A stretch of DNA of 64,000 bases from Roseimaritima ulvae (GTDB taxonomy: Bacteria; Planctomycetota; Planctomycetia; Pirellulales; Pirellulaceae). A program made the position numbers and the translations under genes. Within the stretch, counting starts at the first letter, position 1, and each line of letters opens with the position of its first letter. A model generated the notes under the pieces. It searched no databases. It was given only the letters and a program-made list of their open reading frames with translations, and was not told where the DNA came from. Of the stretch, positions 1 to 9,673 are shown in pieces. The DNA is taken from the NCBI RefSeq assembly GCF_008065135.1, contig NZ_CP042914.1, positions 1,922,001 to 1,986,000 of the forward strand. Direction: 5' to 3'.

Positions 1-3000
1 CGAAGTCGAACGTCGCGTAAGGCTGGCCATTTGCATTTGGAGCAGGTGAAAAGACCAGCAGGCCACCATCAAGCTGTGCTTTTGTCACCGAGGTGGGGCC
101 TGAAAGTGTGACTCCGTCCAAAGTCAGGCTGCCATTTCCCGGCAAGCTAAGCACTTCGATTCCAACCAGAGGATCGGAATCGAGATCATTAAACGGAAAA
201 TCGCCTGCAGCGAAGGTGAGCGAGCCGTCTTCGTCAATCGTTTTCACAGAATCCGCAGTGGTTGGGACTTGATTTGCCACAATCGTCAAGACGAAAGTCT
301 CGACCGTGCTGCCCGTCCCATCATCCACTATCACCGAGATCGTCGTCTGCCCGCTCGCTCCAGGTTGCGGCGTGATCGAAAGTGTTGGATTTGCCGTTTG
401 CGTATTCGAGAATGAGATTCCCGCGTTGTCGACAAGACTCGTATTTGAAGAACTTCCACTTACGATCAAGGACGAGAGCGGATCATCGACATCGCTAATT
501 GTTAGAGTGAGTGGCCCGAACGTCGTATCTTCGCGTCCACTGGCATCGCTGATGGACGCAATCGTGGGAAGATCGTTGACCGGTGCGAACGTCAGTACAA
601 ACGATTCCGTGTCCGTCGCTAATCCATCCGACGCGGTAATCTCAATCGTCGTGGACCCAAATGCGTCGGCCAGCGGAGTCGCGGTCAAGGTATAGCTGCC
701 ACCACCCAAGTCGACGATGTCGATATCGCCATCGGCGACTAGAGATTGATGGGAACTGGTTGCCGTAAGTGTAATGGGATCGGGACCATCTGGATCGTTT
801 ACGGTGAATTGGATGGGACCATACGTGGTGTCCTCCGCTGCTGACCCATCCGCAATCGATTCAATCGCGGGAATGTCGTTGAACGGCAGCACGTTGAACG
901 TCATGACAGCGGTAGTACTGACGGCGCTCCCGTCACTGACCTTGAAATCAAACGAGGTATAGGGGGTGCCCGAAGCTCCCGCCGAAGGTGAAAAAATCAG
1001 CAAGCCACTGGCGATGTCTGCAACAGCAACCGTTGTCGGAGCGTTGATCGGGTTTCCATTAAGACTTAACGTGCCGTCCTGGGGAACGCTGACAAGTTCG
1101 ACGCCAGCGATGGGATCCGATTCGACGTCGCTGTACGGAAAGTCGGCAACGGAAAAGGTGTGCGACGTGGACTCCGAGATCGTCAACTCGTGGTCCAGCG
1201 TGGTGGGGGCATCGTTAAGCGAATCGACATCAATCGTCATGACGGATTCCGCACTGGATGCTTGCCCGTCACTTACGGTGAATGTGAACGAGTCCAAACC
1301 GGCCCCAAAGGCGTCGCTGGGAGGCGAGTATGTCAATTGACCCGAATTGATCGCAGACAGACTGACATCAGCACCCGCGTTCAGGGGGGATCCCGAAAGC
1401 GACAGCACACCTGAAGACGCGATGCCAGTTACGGTCACCCAAGCCAGTGGATCGAGATCGATGTCGGAATAGGGAAAGTCCGCGAAAACAAACGTGTACG
1501 GCTGGTCTTCGGCAGTCGTGACCGTGTTAGGACCCGACGCGGGCACATCGTTGACCGGTGTCACGTCCAGCGAAAATGAAACCGGCACGCTCAAGTCAGT
1601 TCCGTCGTTGGCGACAAGCGTAATGGTGACCGTACCGTGCGCGTTCGGTTCCGGCGTCACGGTCATGGTTCGATTCGCGCCCGACCCGGAAAACGTGATC
1701 GCAGTTTCCTGAAGAATCGTCGCGTCGCTGCTGGTCGCGGACAAAGTCACGCTCGATAGATCTGTATCCAAATCGGCCACGGTGACGGAAAAAGTTTGAT
1801 CAACGGAATCTTCGGCGATCGTTTGATCTTGTATCGGGGCGATGGTTGGCGGCGAGTTGTCGTCTTCCAGAATCGTTACCGTGCCATCTCCGTCGCTGAT
1901 CAGCGCGCCGACAGCATTAGAAATGACGACTTGCAGGTTCTCGTTCCCTTCGTAAATCGAGTCGTCAACGATTGAAACCGTTATCAATTTTTCGGTTTCG
2001 CCAGGATTGAACGTCAACGAACCCGAAGCGGACGTATAGTCATCCGAACTCGCCGCGGTCCCGTCCACCGTGGCGTAATCCAGGGTTACCGAGTCAACGG
2101 CTGCTTCGCTTAGCGTCACCGAAACATCAACGGAACCGCCATCCTCGCTGACCGACGCGTTGCTTAGGCTGACCGATGGCATCGATGGAGTATCGGCAAT
2201 CAACTGCAGTTTGTATGCGCCGGTGGAAGACGCCGTTCCGCTGCCGGGAACCGCGGGATCGTACTGGTGATTGCCGGTGTGTCCGCTGAAATAGTAGTAG
2301 TCATACTGCTCGCCCGAAACACCGATGTAAAAATGGCCCGACGTCGGTGCCTGGAAGCTCAGGTAGCTGTCACGCTGCGGACCATAGTAGCCGAGTTGGC
2401 TGGAGTCATTGGATGAAGTACCGGTCGAATTGTTCGCCAATTCCATTCCCGCGGAATCGAAGACTCGCAGGTAGCTGTCCAGTCCCGAGATGTATGCACC
2501 GGTGTCGTCTTGTTCGGCGTCAACATCGATCGTGACGGTTTGGCCAGCCACCAAATCGATGCGAAACAAGTCAACATCAAGTGACCCGTGATTGCCATCT
2601 CCGATCGTCGCGTCGATCTCGACCTGTTGGTTGGCCTGAAGAGCCACTGGCAAGGCGGCGGACAGATTGTCACCCGGAGGATCGCCAGCGGGAAAATCAT
2701 TGTTGGTGATCGTGCCGACGGCCGATCCATCGGCGACCAAGACTCCACTTACGTTGGATAAGTCGACGGTAAACGTCTCGTAGTCAGCCTCGTTTTCGAT
2801 CGCATCGTCGATCACCGGGACGGAAATCGTCTTGCTCAGCTCACCCGGTGCGAACGTCAACGTTCCGCTGGTCGAGGTGTAGTCTTCCGGTGCCGTGGCT
2901 GATACGTCCGAGGTGGCGTAATCAAACGTTACCGACTGACTCAATGATTCGCTCAGCGATACGATAAACGAGATCGAACCATCCTCTTCACTCGCTCCGG

Positions 3001-4513
3001 CATCCGAAATCGAAAGAGAAGGACCGGCGGGAGTATCAGCGATCAGTTGCAGTTTGTATGCGCCGGTGGAAGACGCCGTTCCGCTGCCGGGAACCGCGGG
3101 ATCGTACTGGTGATTGCCGGTGTGTCCGCTGAAATAGTAGTAGTCATACTGCTCGCCCGAAACACCGATGTAAAAATGGCCCGACGTCGGTGCCTGGAAG
3201 CTCAGGTAGCTGTCACGCTGCGGACCATAGTAGCCGAGTTGGCTGGAGTCATTGGATGAAGTACCGGTGGAATTGTTCGCCAGTTCCATTCCCGCGGAAT
3301 CGAAGACTCGCAGGTAGCTGTCCAGTCCCGATATGTATGCACCGGAGTCGTCTTGTTCGGCATCAACATCGATCGTGACGGTTTGGCCAGCCACCAAATC
3401 GATGCGAAACAAGTCAACATCAAGTGACCCGTGATTGCCATCTCCGATCGTCGCGTCGATCTCGACCTGTTGGTTGGCCTGAAGAGCCACTGGCAAGGCG
3501 GCGGACAGATTGTCACCCGGAGGATCGCCAGCGGGAAAATCATTGTTGGTGATCGTGCCGACGGCCGATCCATCGGCGACCAAGACTCCACTTACGTTGG
3601 ATAAGTCGACGGTAAACGTCTCGTAGTCAGCCTCGTTTTCGATCGCATCGTCGATCACCGGGACGGAAATCGTCTTGCTCAGCTCACCCGGTGCGAACGT
3701 CAACGTTCCGCTGGTCGAGGTGTAGTCTTCCGGTGCCGTGGCTGATACGTCCGAGGTGGCGTAATCAAACGTTACCGACTGACTCAATGATTCGCTCAGC
3801 GATACGATAAACGAGATCGAACCATCCTCTTCACTCGCTCCGGCATCCGAAATCGAAAGAGAAGGACCGGCGGGAGTATCAGCGATCAGTTGCAGTTTGT
3901 ATGCGCCGGTGGAAGACGCCGTTCCGCTGCCGGGAACCGCGGGATCGTACTGGTGATTGCCGGTGTGTCCGCTGAAATAGTAGTAGTCATACTGCTCGCC
4001 CGAAACACCGATGTAAAAATGGCCCGACGTCGGTGCCTGGAAGCTCAGGTAGCTGTCACGCTGCGGACCATAGTAGCCGAGTTGGCTGGAGTCATTGGAT
4101 GAAGTACCGGTCGAATTGTTCGCCAATTCCATTCCCGCGGAATCGAAGACTCGCAGGTAGCTGTCCAGTCCCGATATGTATGCACCGGTGTCGTCTTGTT
4201 CGGCGTCAACATCGATCGTGACGGTTTGGCCAGCCACCAAATCGATGCGAAACAAGTCGACATCAAGTGACCCGTGATTGCCATCTCCGATCGTCGCGTC
4301 GATCTCGACCTGTTGGTTGGCCTGAAGAGCCACCGGCAATGCGGCGGACAGATTGTCGCCCTGCAGGTCGGCAGCTAAAAGTCGTCTTGGCTCAAGCTGT
4401 TCAGACAATAGACGTCGCATTTTTCGACGATTCAGCTGTTTCTCTCGCCGTCGTAAGCGATTTGAGAGGAAACGCAAGGACGAGAAACTATTTCTGAGTC
4501 GCAAATTTGGCAT
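1..4513 (-). CDS. Giant LEPR-XLL surface protein with PPC, Calx-beta and cadherin-like repeats (5' part, runs off left edge)
   Basis: An open frame of 1504 codons runs from an ATG at 4513 to the left edge, so the C-terminus is missing. Residues 38-47 (EQLEPRRLLA) are the LEPR-XLL motif found near the N-terminus of giant planctomycete surface or secreted proteins; it follows a very basic leader. Then come alternating PPC-type domains (motif DVDLFRIDLVAGQ) and Calx-beta domains (ending GTITNNDF), the first part built from 843-bp near-identical units. From about 1850 down to 1 the frame encodes Tandem-95/cadherin-like modules (FSPAPNANGQPYATFDF, VNDPDGPDP). Family knowledge suggests an exported, calcium-binding, adhesive or cell-wall role; this is inference. 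An alternative start is the internal Met at 4420, which keeps the LEPR motif. No catalytic domain is visible in the part present. Confidence 0.85.
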   Translation of the reverse strand, partial: MPNLRLRNSFSSLRFLSNRLRRREKQLNRRKMRRLLSEQLEPRRLLAADLQGDNLSAALPVALQANQQVEIDATIGDGNHGSLDVDLFRIDLVAGQTVTIDVDAEQDDTGAYISGLDSYLRVFDSAGMELANNSTGTSSNDSSQLGYYGPQRDSYLSFQAPTSGHFYIGVSGEQYDYYYFSGHTGNHQYDPAVPGSGTASSTGAYKLQLIADTPAGPSLSISDAGASEEDGSISFIVSLSESLSQSVTFDYATSDVSATAPEDYTSTSGTLTFAPGELSKTISVPVIDDAIENEADYETFTVDLSNVSGVLVADGSAVGTITNNDFPAGDPPGDNLSAALPVALQANQQVEIDATIGDGNHGSLDVDLFRIDLVAGQTVTIDVDAEQDDSGAYISGLDSYLRVFDSAGMELANNSTGTSSNDSSQLGYYGPQRDSYLSFQAPTSGHFYIGVSGEQYDYYYFSGHTGNHQYDPAVPGSGTASSTGAYKLQLIADTPAGPSLSISDAGASEEDGSISFIVSLSESLSQSVTFDYATSDVSATAPEDYTSTSGTLTFAPGELSKTISVPVIDDAIENEADYETFTVDLSNVSGVLVADGSAVGTITNNDFPAGDPPGDNLSAALPVALQANQQVEIDATIGDGNHGSLDVDLFRIDLVAGQTVTIDVDAEQDDTGAYISGLDSYLRVFDSAGMELANNSTGTSSNDSSQLGYYGPQRDSYLSFQAPTSGHFYIGVSGEQYDYYYFSGHTGNHQYDPAVPGSGTASSTGAYKLQLIADTPSMPSVSLSNASVSEDGGSVDVSVTLSEAAVDSVTLDYATVDGTAASSDDYTSASGSLTFNPGETEKLITVSIVDDSIYEGNENLQVVISNAVGALISDGDGTVTILEDDNSPPTIAPIQDQTIAEDSVDQTFSVTVADLDTDLSSVTLSATSSDATILQETAITFSGSGANRTMTVTPEPNAHGTVTITLVANDGTDLSVPVSFSLDVTPVNDVPASGPNTVTTAEDQPYTFVFADFPYSDIDLDPLAWVTVTGIASSGVLSLSGSPLNAGADVSLSAINSGQLTYSPPSDAFGAGLDSFTFTVSDGQASSAESVMTIDVDSLNDAPTTLDHELTISESTSHTFSVADFPYSDVESDPIAGVELVSVPQDGTLSLNGNPINAPTTVAVADIASGLLIFSPSAGASGTPYTSFDFKVSDGSAVSTTAVMTFNVLPFNDIPAIESIADGSAAEDTTYGPIQFTVNDPDGPDPITLTATSSHQSLVADGDIDIVDLGGGSYTLTATPLADAFGSTTIEITASDGLATDTESFVLTFAPVNDLPTIASISDASGREDTTFGPLTLTISDVDDPLSSLIVSGSSSNTSLVDNAGISFSNTQTANPTLSITPQPGASGQTTISVIVDDGTGSTVETFVLTIVANQVPTTADSVKTIDEDGSLTFAAGDFPFNDLDSDPLVGIEVLSLPGNGSLTLDGVTLSGPTSVTKAQLDGGLLVFSPAPNANGQPYATFDF
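2206..4358. repeat. Tandem 843-bp coding repeat, about 2.5 copies
   Basis: Copies begin near 2206, 3049 and 3892; the third is cut short near 4358. Each full unit encodes 281 residues, one PPC-type domain plus one Calx-beta domain. The copies differ at only a few positions (for example cggtcgaatt against cggtggaatt), so the duplication is recent or kept alike by gene conversion. The unit is a multiple of three, so copy number can change without a frameshift. Confidence 0.9.
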
Positions 4514-4759
4514 GGCTGCCCCCCTAGCGTTCTAAAAAACTGTTTGTCTTCCCAAGCAGACGATTTCCGGAATACCCCCCGAGTTCGCGTCATGGTTTTA
4601 GCAGGCAGTTATGCGGACGACCACAAAATCAAGGCCAAGTTTTGAGATTTTTCGGAACTTTTTTTAGCAACCGCAACAGCGTGAAAAACCAATCGTTAAA
4701 GGTAAAACCTTGGCCTGATCTGACTTTTTTGCCCTCTAACCTTCCTAGCTGTGTAATTG

Positions 4760-4963
4760 CTAGTCACTAAACGCTTTGCAGAACGCATCCAGATTGGCTT
4801 TGCTCTGACCGCCTTTGCCAGGAATCGCGAATACGATTTCGTCGATTCCGCCTCCGCCCTTTTCGATCGCCGATTTAGCCGTCCGTGAAGCCATCACAGG
4901 ATCACCTCCGAAAACGCCGCATCCCCAGGCACCCAGCAGCAAGCGCTTCGTGAGATTGTCCCG
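4760..4963 (-). pseudogene. C-terminal relic of a macrodomain/PARG-like (TIGR02452-type) protein
   Basis: Read on the minus strand, this stretch encodes TKRLLLGAWGCGVFGGDP followed by a segment ending AFCKAFSD and a stop. The LGAWGCGVFGNDP signature is characteristic of the TIGR02452/DUF2263 group of poly(ADP-ribose) glycohydrolase-like macrodomain proteins. Only the last 60-65 codons remain; the rest is missing and the sigma factor gene begins about 100 bp away on the other strand. Assignment rests on recognising this short signature. Confidence 0.55.
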
Positions 4964-5063
4964 TAGTCTGTGGAATCTTCAGCAATTTCGGCAGAACAAA
5001 TGCAGTAATGGGAGCATGTTAAGATGGTGCAAACCGTCAATTCCCCAGCCAGAGTTTATCCTC

Positions 5064-5807
5064 ATGCGCGAGTGCGCTACGCCCGATCCTGATCCGTTCG
5101 CAACCACGCAATGGACCATCGTGCTTAATGCAGTGGATTCTAGCGAAAGCGTTCGGCAAGCTGCCTTGGAGGACTTGTGCCAACGCTATTGGATGCCACT
5201 TTACGTTTATCTGCGTCGCCGCGGGCATCAGGAACACGCCGCGCAGGATCTCGTGCAAGGCTTCTTCGCGCAGTTACTTGAAAAGAACTTCTTGAATTCG
5301 ATTGATGCCACCAAGGGCAAGTTCCGCGCGTTCATGTTGGTTGCCATCAAGAATTTTGCAGCCAACGAACACGCCAAGGCGAACGCCGTCAAGCGTGGTG
5401 GTCATCTGGATACACTTCCCATCGACTACAACTCTGGCGAGAGTTGGTATCGGCAGGAGCCGAGTGATCAGCTAACTGCGGAGCGGTTGTTCGAGCGACG
5501 TTGGGCACTGTCGGTCATGGACACTGTCATGCAGCGGCTGAGGGAGCGTTTCGTCGAGCAAGATCGCGTTGGCGCGTTCGAGATCTTGGAGCCGCATCTG
5601 TTGCGTGAACAGCAACGAATGCCCTACGCAGAGGCGGCAGCTCAACTGCAATGTTCGGTCGCTTCCCTGAAATCGACGATGTATCGAATGAGAAAGTGGT
5701 ACCGTGAGTTACTCTTGGATGAAATCTCGCAAACGGTAGACCAGAAAGAGGTTATGGACGAACTCGGCCAGCTCTTGGCCGTTATTTCTGGGGAATTTGG
5801 ACAGTGA
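5064..5807 (+). CDS. ECF-type RNA polymerase sigma factor, kinase-associated group
   Basis: A 247-residue protein. The chosen ATG (5064, MRECATPDPDPFATTQWTIV) starts where the family's usual TTQWTIV region begins; the open frame extends to 4815 but that upstream part has no family character and overlaps the macrodomain relic. Sigma region 2 is seen around RYWMPLYVYLRRRGHQEHAAQDLVQ and region 4 around MPYAEAAAQLQCSVASLKSTMYRMRKWY. The Ser/Thr kinase gene follows 63 bp downstream on the same strand, the standard planctomycete pairing of an ECF factor with a kinase presumed to control it. The target promoters cannot be read here. Confidence 0.85.
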   Translation: MRECATPDPDPFATTQWTIVLNAVDSSESVRQAALEDLCQRYWMPLYVYLRRRGHQEHAAQDLVQGFFAQLLEKNFLNSIDATKGKFRAFMLVAIKNFAANEHAKANAVKRGGHLDTLPIDYNSGESWYRQEPSDQLTAERLFERRWALSVMDTVMQRLRERFVEQDRVGAFEILEPHLLREQQRMPYAEAAAQLQCSVASLKSTMYRMRKWYRELLLDEISQTVDQKEVMDELGQLLAVISGEFGQ

Positions 5808-5870
5808 GAGCAACTTTCTGCGGCTTTTGCTTCTGTATGGGTAGAACGCAAAACCAACAGGAGCGAATCC

Positions 5871-8800
5871 ATGTCCGATAGCCAGCAAGACGTGTGGCCC
5901 CTCAAAAAAGATGCACCTCCAGTGGTGCCTTCGCAGGGCGAGCAATGTGTGGAGTGTGGCAAAATGCTCAATGCCGAAACGCCACAAGGTCTCTGCGCAG
6001 ACTGCAGTTTGCGAAATATGCTGGACCATTCGTTTCATCCAACGGCCAACTACAGTTCGCTGCCGTTGATCGACCATCCCGACAAGGATGTCACGATTGA
6101 TCAAGGTGGCAGAGCCACATTGACCGAGCCGTTGAGTCCAGGTCAAAAGATTGGCTCGTTTGAAATTCTCAGCCGTTTAGGACGCGGTGGCATGGGAACG
6201 GTCTACGAAGCTCAAGACTCCGACAAACAACGAAGGATCGCACTCAAGGTTCTCAATCGCCCAGTAGATAACGATGCCGCCCGAAAAAGGTTTCTGCGCG
6301 AAGGCCGTCTGGCCGCCTCGATCAACCATCCCAACAGCGTCTTTGTGTTCGGCACCCATCAGGTCCAAGAGTACTCTTTGATCAGCATGGAGTTGGTTAG
6401 CGGCGGGACACTGGAGCAGCGTGTCAAGGCAGAGGGTCCGCTCGCTTCAAGGCAAGCAGTCGATATCGCGCTTCAACTCATCGACGGACTCGAAGCAGCC
6501 TACGCGCAAGGAATTTTGCATCGGGACATCAAACCAGCGAATTGTTTTGAGGATAAGGACGGAGTCATCAAGGTAGGCGACTTTGGCCTTTCGATCTCAA
6601 CGGAGCCCAAGTTTGATGCGTGTATCACCGCAGCGGGAACACTGCTGGGGACTCCCGCTTTTTCGTCTCCAGAGCAACTCCGCGGCGACATGTTGGACGT
6701 CCGATCAGACATCTATGCACTCGGTGCGACACTCTATTACTTGCTGACTGGACGTACCACCTACCAAGCAGACAACCTTGCCAAGTTGCTCTCGCAGGTG
6801 TTTGAAAAGTCGCCAGTACCACCGCAGAGTCTTCAGCCAGAGATTTCCGCCGAGTTGTCACAGCTAGTGATGCGTTGCTTGGCGAAAGAGCCAGGCGACC
6901 GCTTCCGTAACTACAGCGAGCTGCGTGAAGCCCTGTTGCCCTTCAGCTCGCAAGTACAAGAACCTGCATCGCTTGGGTGGAGAACGGTGGCCGGCTTGTT
7001 GGATTGGACTGCATTGGGATTGGTTAGTTGGGTTGTCGCCGCACTGGCCTCCACAACGCCCGAGCCGGTCTTCGGAACGAACTATGTAGCCAGTCGCATC
7101 GGAGCGATGGTTTTCGCCATAGGCTGCGTCCTCTATTTTGCACTCGGTGAATCCATCTTTGGGCAAACCATCGCCAAGCGAATCCTTGGGTTGCGGACCA
7201 TTGGATTGGACGGTGGACGCCCCACGTTTCTGCAAGCGTTGACGCGGGCCGCAATCTTCGTGCTGCTGCCAAACCTATTCGTACTTCCCTACAATCTGCT
7301 CTTTCGTGTCGGCATCCCGCTAGAGCCCGTTGCTTTTGAAAGCCGGGAGTTCGTCGTGGCCTTGTTGTTGTTGGGATCGAAATGGGGATTACTGGCTCTT
7401 CTGTTCTCGACAGCAAGAACACGCAATCGCCTCGCCGCGTTGCATGGCCTGTGCAGCCAAACACGAGTGGTAAGCAATCGCGATGGAAACCTGATCCCCC
7501 AGAAGCATCCAAGCATTTCGTTGGAAACGGAGTCGATGCCTACGACTCTTGAACAGACGGTCGGCCCTTATCAAGTACTACATCCCTTAGAGACCTCCGA
7601 TGGATCGACGTTTTGTCTGGGGTTTGATCCGGTTCTGCTACGGCAAGTTTGGTTGCGACTCGACGACTCGCAATGCCAACCCAACCCCGCGCGTGCCACG
7701 CGGCTGCGATGGCTCAATCGTGTCGAAACAGACGGTAAGGTTTGGAACGTTTTTGAAGCTCCGTCCGGAACACCATTGCTGCGGTACTTGCAGACGGAGT
7801 CGGCGGCTTGTTGCGGAATGAAGCCTTGGTTGACAGATTTGGTTCGCGAATTGGAGTCGGCCCTGCAAGACGAAACGCTGCCGGACAAACTGGAGCTGGA
7901 CCAGCTCTGGCTGACCGATGACAAACGTTTGAAAGTGCTCGATTTTTCGGCCCCTGGAATCAACCGAGGAGATGCCTTCGCCCGTCAGGATTCTGCTACC
8001 CCGTCCACGCCAACTTCATCCACCGAGAAAGTCCGGCGTTTGTTTCAGCGGCTCGCGCCTCACATCAGAAAAATCTATGTCTCGCAGGACAAAACAAAGC
8101 TACCGCCACCACTTTACCTAACTCAAATGCTGAACAAATGGGAGAGTGATGCCAATATTGAGGAGCTGTTGGAAGCAACTGAATCATCCTCCGAACGTCA
8201 GCCGCTATCTGCTGGGCGACGACGGTTTGCGATGGCTGCTGCCTGTTACGCATTTCCACTCATGATCCTCTTCAGTTTCCTAGCCAATGGCCTACTTAGC
8301 AGTATCTTCTTCACGCGGCATGCGGACCTCAAACGACTGCATACACTGGTGAACATCGCTCAAGAGAACGAGGCCAACAAAGACGGTTTTAAACTCAAAA
8401 AGGAAATTGCGGAACGCCCAGAACTTGAGCCCAAGTTATCGACACGAGTTCAGAGCTCCGCCCGTTATGTGGCGGCGACGCAGCTCATTGCGGGGCAATT
8501 TCCGAACGTTCTTGATGATGCAAGAATGCAGAGCCTCCCGGCTCTTCAATACTTCTACCCAGCGATTCGGACAGAGATCCGCACGATTCAACAAAGAACG
8601 CAGCCGACGAACGCAGAGATTGAAGCCGCGAGTGATTTGCTCGCCACGCAGATTGAGCAGCGTGAAAAGGAACTCTCCAAAGTTCACTTCGGCGGCTTTC
8701 AGATGTTTTTTCTGTTTGCTTTGCTCCACTGGATCGTGTTCGTGGCAATCCCGGCTGCGATTGCTGGATTCCTCTTCCAAGGAGGCTTGGTCATTCATGC

Positions 8801-9062
8801 ATTTCGAACAGTGATTGTCCGCACTAATGGGGTACCAGCAAGCAGTTTGTGGATTCTGTTCCGCGCTGTGTTGAGTGCTCTTCCCGGATGTTCAGTGGCG
8901 GTGCTGCTCATGGCAAATCAACTTGGCTGGATGCAACCGGTCCCTGCCTTATTCACTTACGGTTGCATTGCTCTCGTCATCGGCTGTGGGATCCTATCCA
9001 GCCTTGTCGGCACGCGAAGTCTGGCCGATCGAATGCTTGGAACCGCCATCGTTGTCCGCTGA
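5871..9062 (+). CDS. Membrane Ser/Thr protein kinase with zinc ribbon and RDD domain
   Basis: A 1063-residue protein. A zinc ribbon lies at residues 26-45 (CVECG and CADC). A Hanks-type kinase domain follows, at about residues 90-350, with glycine loop LGRGGMG, VAIK-like IALKVL, catalytic HRDIKPAN, DFG as GDFGLS and the activation end GTPAFSSPEQL, so it should be active. An RDD membrane domain follows (about 365-530, FGQTIAKRILGLRTIGLDGG). A second segment (about 560-720) looks like a degenerate kinase fold without the HRD motif. The C-terminal third has further hydrophobic segments near LMILFSFLANGLL and FFLFALLHWIVFVAIPAAIAGFLF. It sits behind the ECF sigma gene, so it probably links a membrane signal to that factor by phosphorylation; that link is inferred from gene pairing. 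Confidence 0.88.
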   Translation: MSDSQQDVWPLKKDAPPVVPSQGEQCVECGKMLNAETPQGLCADCSLRNMLDHSFHPTANYSSLPLIDHPDKDVTIDQGGRATLTEPLSPGQKIGSFEILSRLGRGGMGTVYEAQDSDKQRRIALKVLNRPVDNDAARKRFLREGRLAASINHPNSVFVFGTHQVQEYSLISMELVSGGTLEQRVKAEGPLASRQAVDIALQLIDGLEAAYAQGILHRDIKPANCFEDKDGVIKVGDFGLSISTEPKFDACITAAGTLLGTPAFSSPEQLRGDMLDVRSDIYALGATLYYLLTGRTTYQADNLAKLLSQVFEKSPVPPQSLQPEISAELSQLVMRCLAKEPGDRFRNYSELREALLPFSSQVQEPASLGWRTVAGLLDWTALGLVSWVVAALASTTPEPVFGTNYVASRIGAMVFAIGCVLYFALGESIFGQTIAKRILGLRTIGLDGGRPTFLQALTRAAIFVLLPNLFVLPYNLLFRVGIPLEPVAFESREFVVALLLLGSKWGLLALLFSTARTRNRLAALHGLCSQTRVVSNRDGNLIPQKHPSISLETESMPTTLEQTVGPYQVLHPLETSDGSTFCLGFDPVLLRQVWLRLDDSQCQPNPARATRLRWLNRVETDGKVWNVFEAPSGTPLLRYLQTESAACCGMKPWLTDLVRELESALQDETLPDKLELDQLWLTDDKRLKVLDFSAPGINRGDAFARQDSATPSTPTSSTEKVRRLFQRLAPHIRKIYVSQDKTKLPPPLYLTQMLNKWESDANIEELLEATESSSERQPLSAGRRRFAMAAACYAFPLMILFSFLANGLLSSIFFTRHADLKRLHTLVNIAQENEANKDGFKLKKEIAERPELEPKLSTRVQSSARYVAATQLIAGQFPNVLDDARMQSLPALQYFYPAIRTEIRTIQQRTQPTNAEIEAASDLLATQIEQREKELSKVHFGGFQMFFLFALLHWIVFVAIPAAIAGFLFQGGLVIHAFRTVIVRTNGVPASSLWILFRAVLSALPGCSVAVLLMANQLGWMQPVPALFTYGCIALVIGCGILSSLVGTRSLADRMLGTAIVVR

Positions 9063-9075
9063 GTTGAGTTGCGAT

Positions 9076-9120
9076 CGAACGAGAAAAGGGGAACGAGAAA
9101 AGGGGAAGGGGGTTTTTTAA
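9076..9120. repeat. Interspersed repeat, unit close to ACGAGAAAAGGGGA
   Basis: Two tandem copies of a roughly 15-bp unit run into a T-rich tail (gggttttttaa). The same sequence family appears in the opposite orientation at about 31663-31692 and 31768-31817, where it lies inside a broken SBBP gene. It follows the kinase stop codon closely. Confidence 0.7.
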
Positions 9121-9136
9121 GGGCTCCGTCTTTATC

Positions 9137-9313
9137 TCAGGCGAGAATCTTGACATAGTGGCGACGGTGGTTAAAGGACACGAACAAGTGACCATCGAAT
9201 AGATCGACTTGGAAATGTTCTTTGACGATTCCCGAGAGACGGCAAAAGCCTTTCCGCATGTCGGTTGGTTCGGTGTAAATAAAAATCCTGGTCGATGGTG
9301 CAGGCGTGATCAT
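9137..9313 (-). mobile_element. tnpB: IS66-family TnpB (Orf2) N-terminal fragment
   Basis: An ATG at 9313 opens a 58-codon frame reading MITPAPSTRIFIYTEPTDMR, then KGFCRLSGIVKEHFQVDLFDGH and a VKILA end. This is the N-terminal half of the IS66 accessory protein TnpB, normally about 115 residues and involved in IS66 transposition; the part after VKILA is lost. No IS66 transposase (TnpC) or terminal repeats are seen nearby, so the element is dead. Confidence 0.75.
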
Positions 9314-9404
9314 GAGGACACGTCGCCGGAGGTCGTTGCGTGGAGGATCGCTGTGATCAGATCGCGTTGCTGGGCGAGGCTTGCGTCGCCCGGCAGTTTG
9401 ACCA

Positions 9405-9673
9405 CGGCACCGCCGGATGATCCGGTCACACAGCCTGGCGACGCTTGGATCCTCGGCGAGCATCTATTGCTTTGCGGCGACTCATCCAAACCCGATGACG
9501 TTGATCGGTTGCTCAACGGCGCGACGACTCAACTCATCAACACCGATCCGCCGTACAACGTGAAGGTCGAACCCCGCAGTAAGAACGCTATCGCTGTCGG
9601 CAACGGCTCGTTCGAGGCCGGCAAGGGTAAATCGAAAGACCGTCCGAAGGAAAGAGCGGGCCGGGGACAGTGA
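9405..9673 (+). pseudogene. DNA N6/N4-methyltransferase fragment (ParB/methylase type)
   Basis: The frame reads PVTQPGDAWILGEHLLLCGD, then the catalytic NTDPPYNVKVEP motif of DNA amino-methyltransferases, and stops soon afterwards at 9673. Family members continue for hundreds of residues after the DPPY motif, so this is a small 5'-proximal fragment. The upstream part of the frame overlaps the IS66 relic and is not family-like. It probably arrived with phage or plasmid DNA. Confidence 0.65.

Noticed and set aside
2359-4284. Repeated 129-codon open frames on the minus strand and 62- to 70-codon frames on the plus strand
   Set aside because: They are out-of-frame shadows of the 843-bp repeat in the giant protein gene; the true frame runs through without stops from 4513 to the edge.
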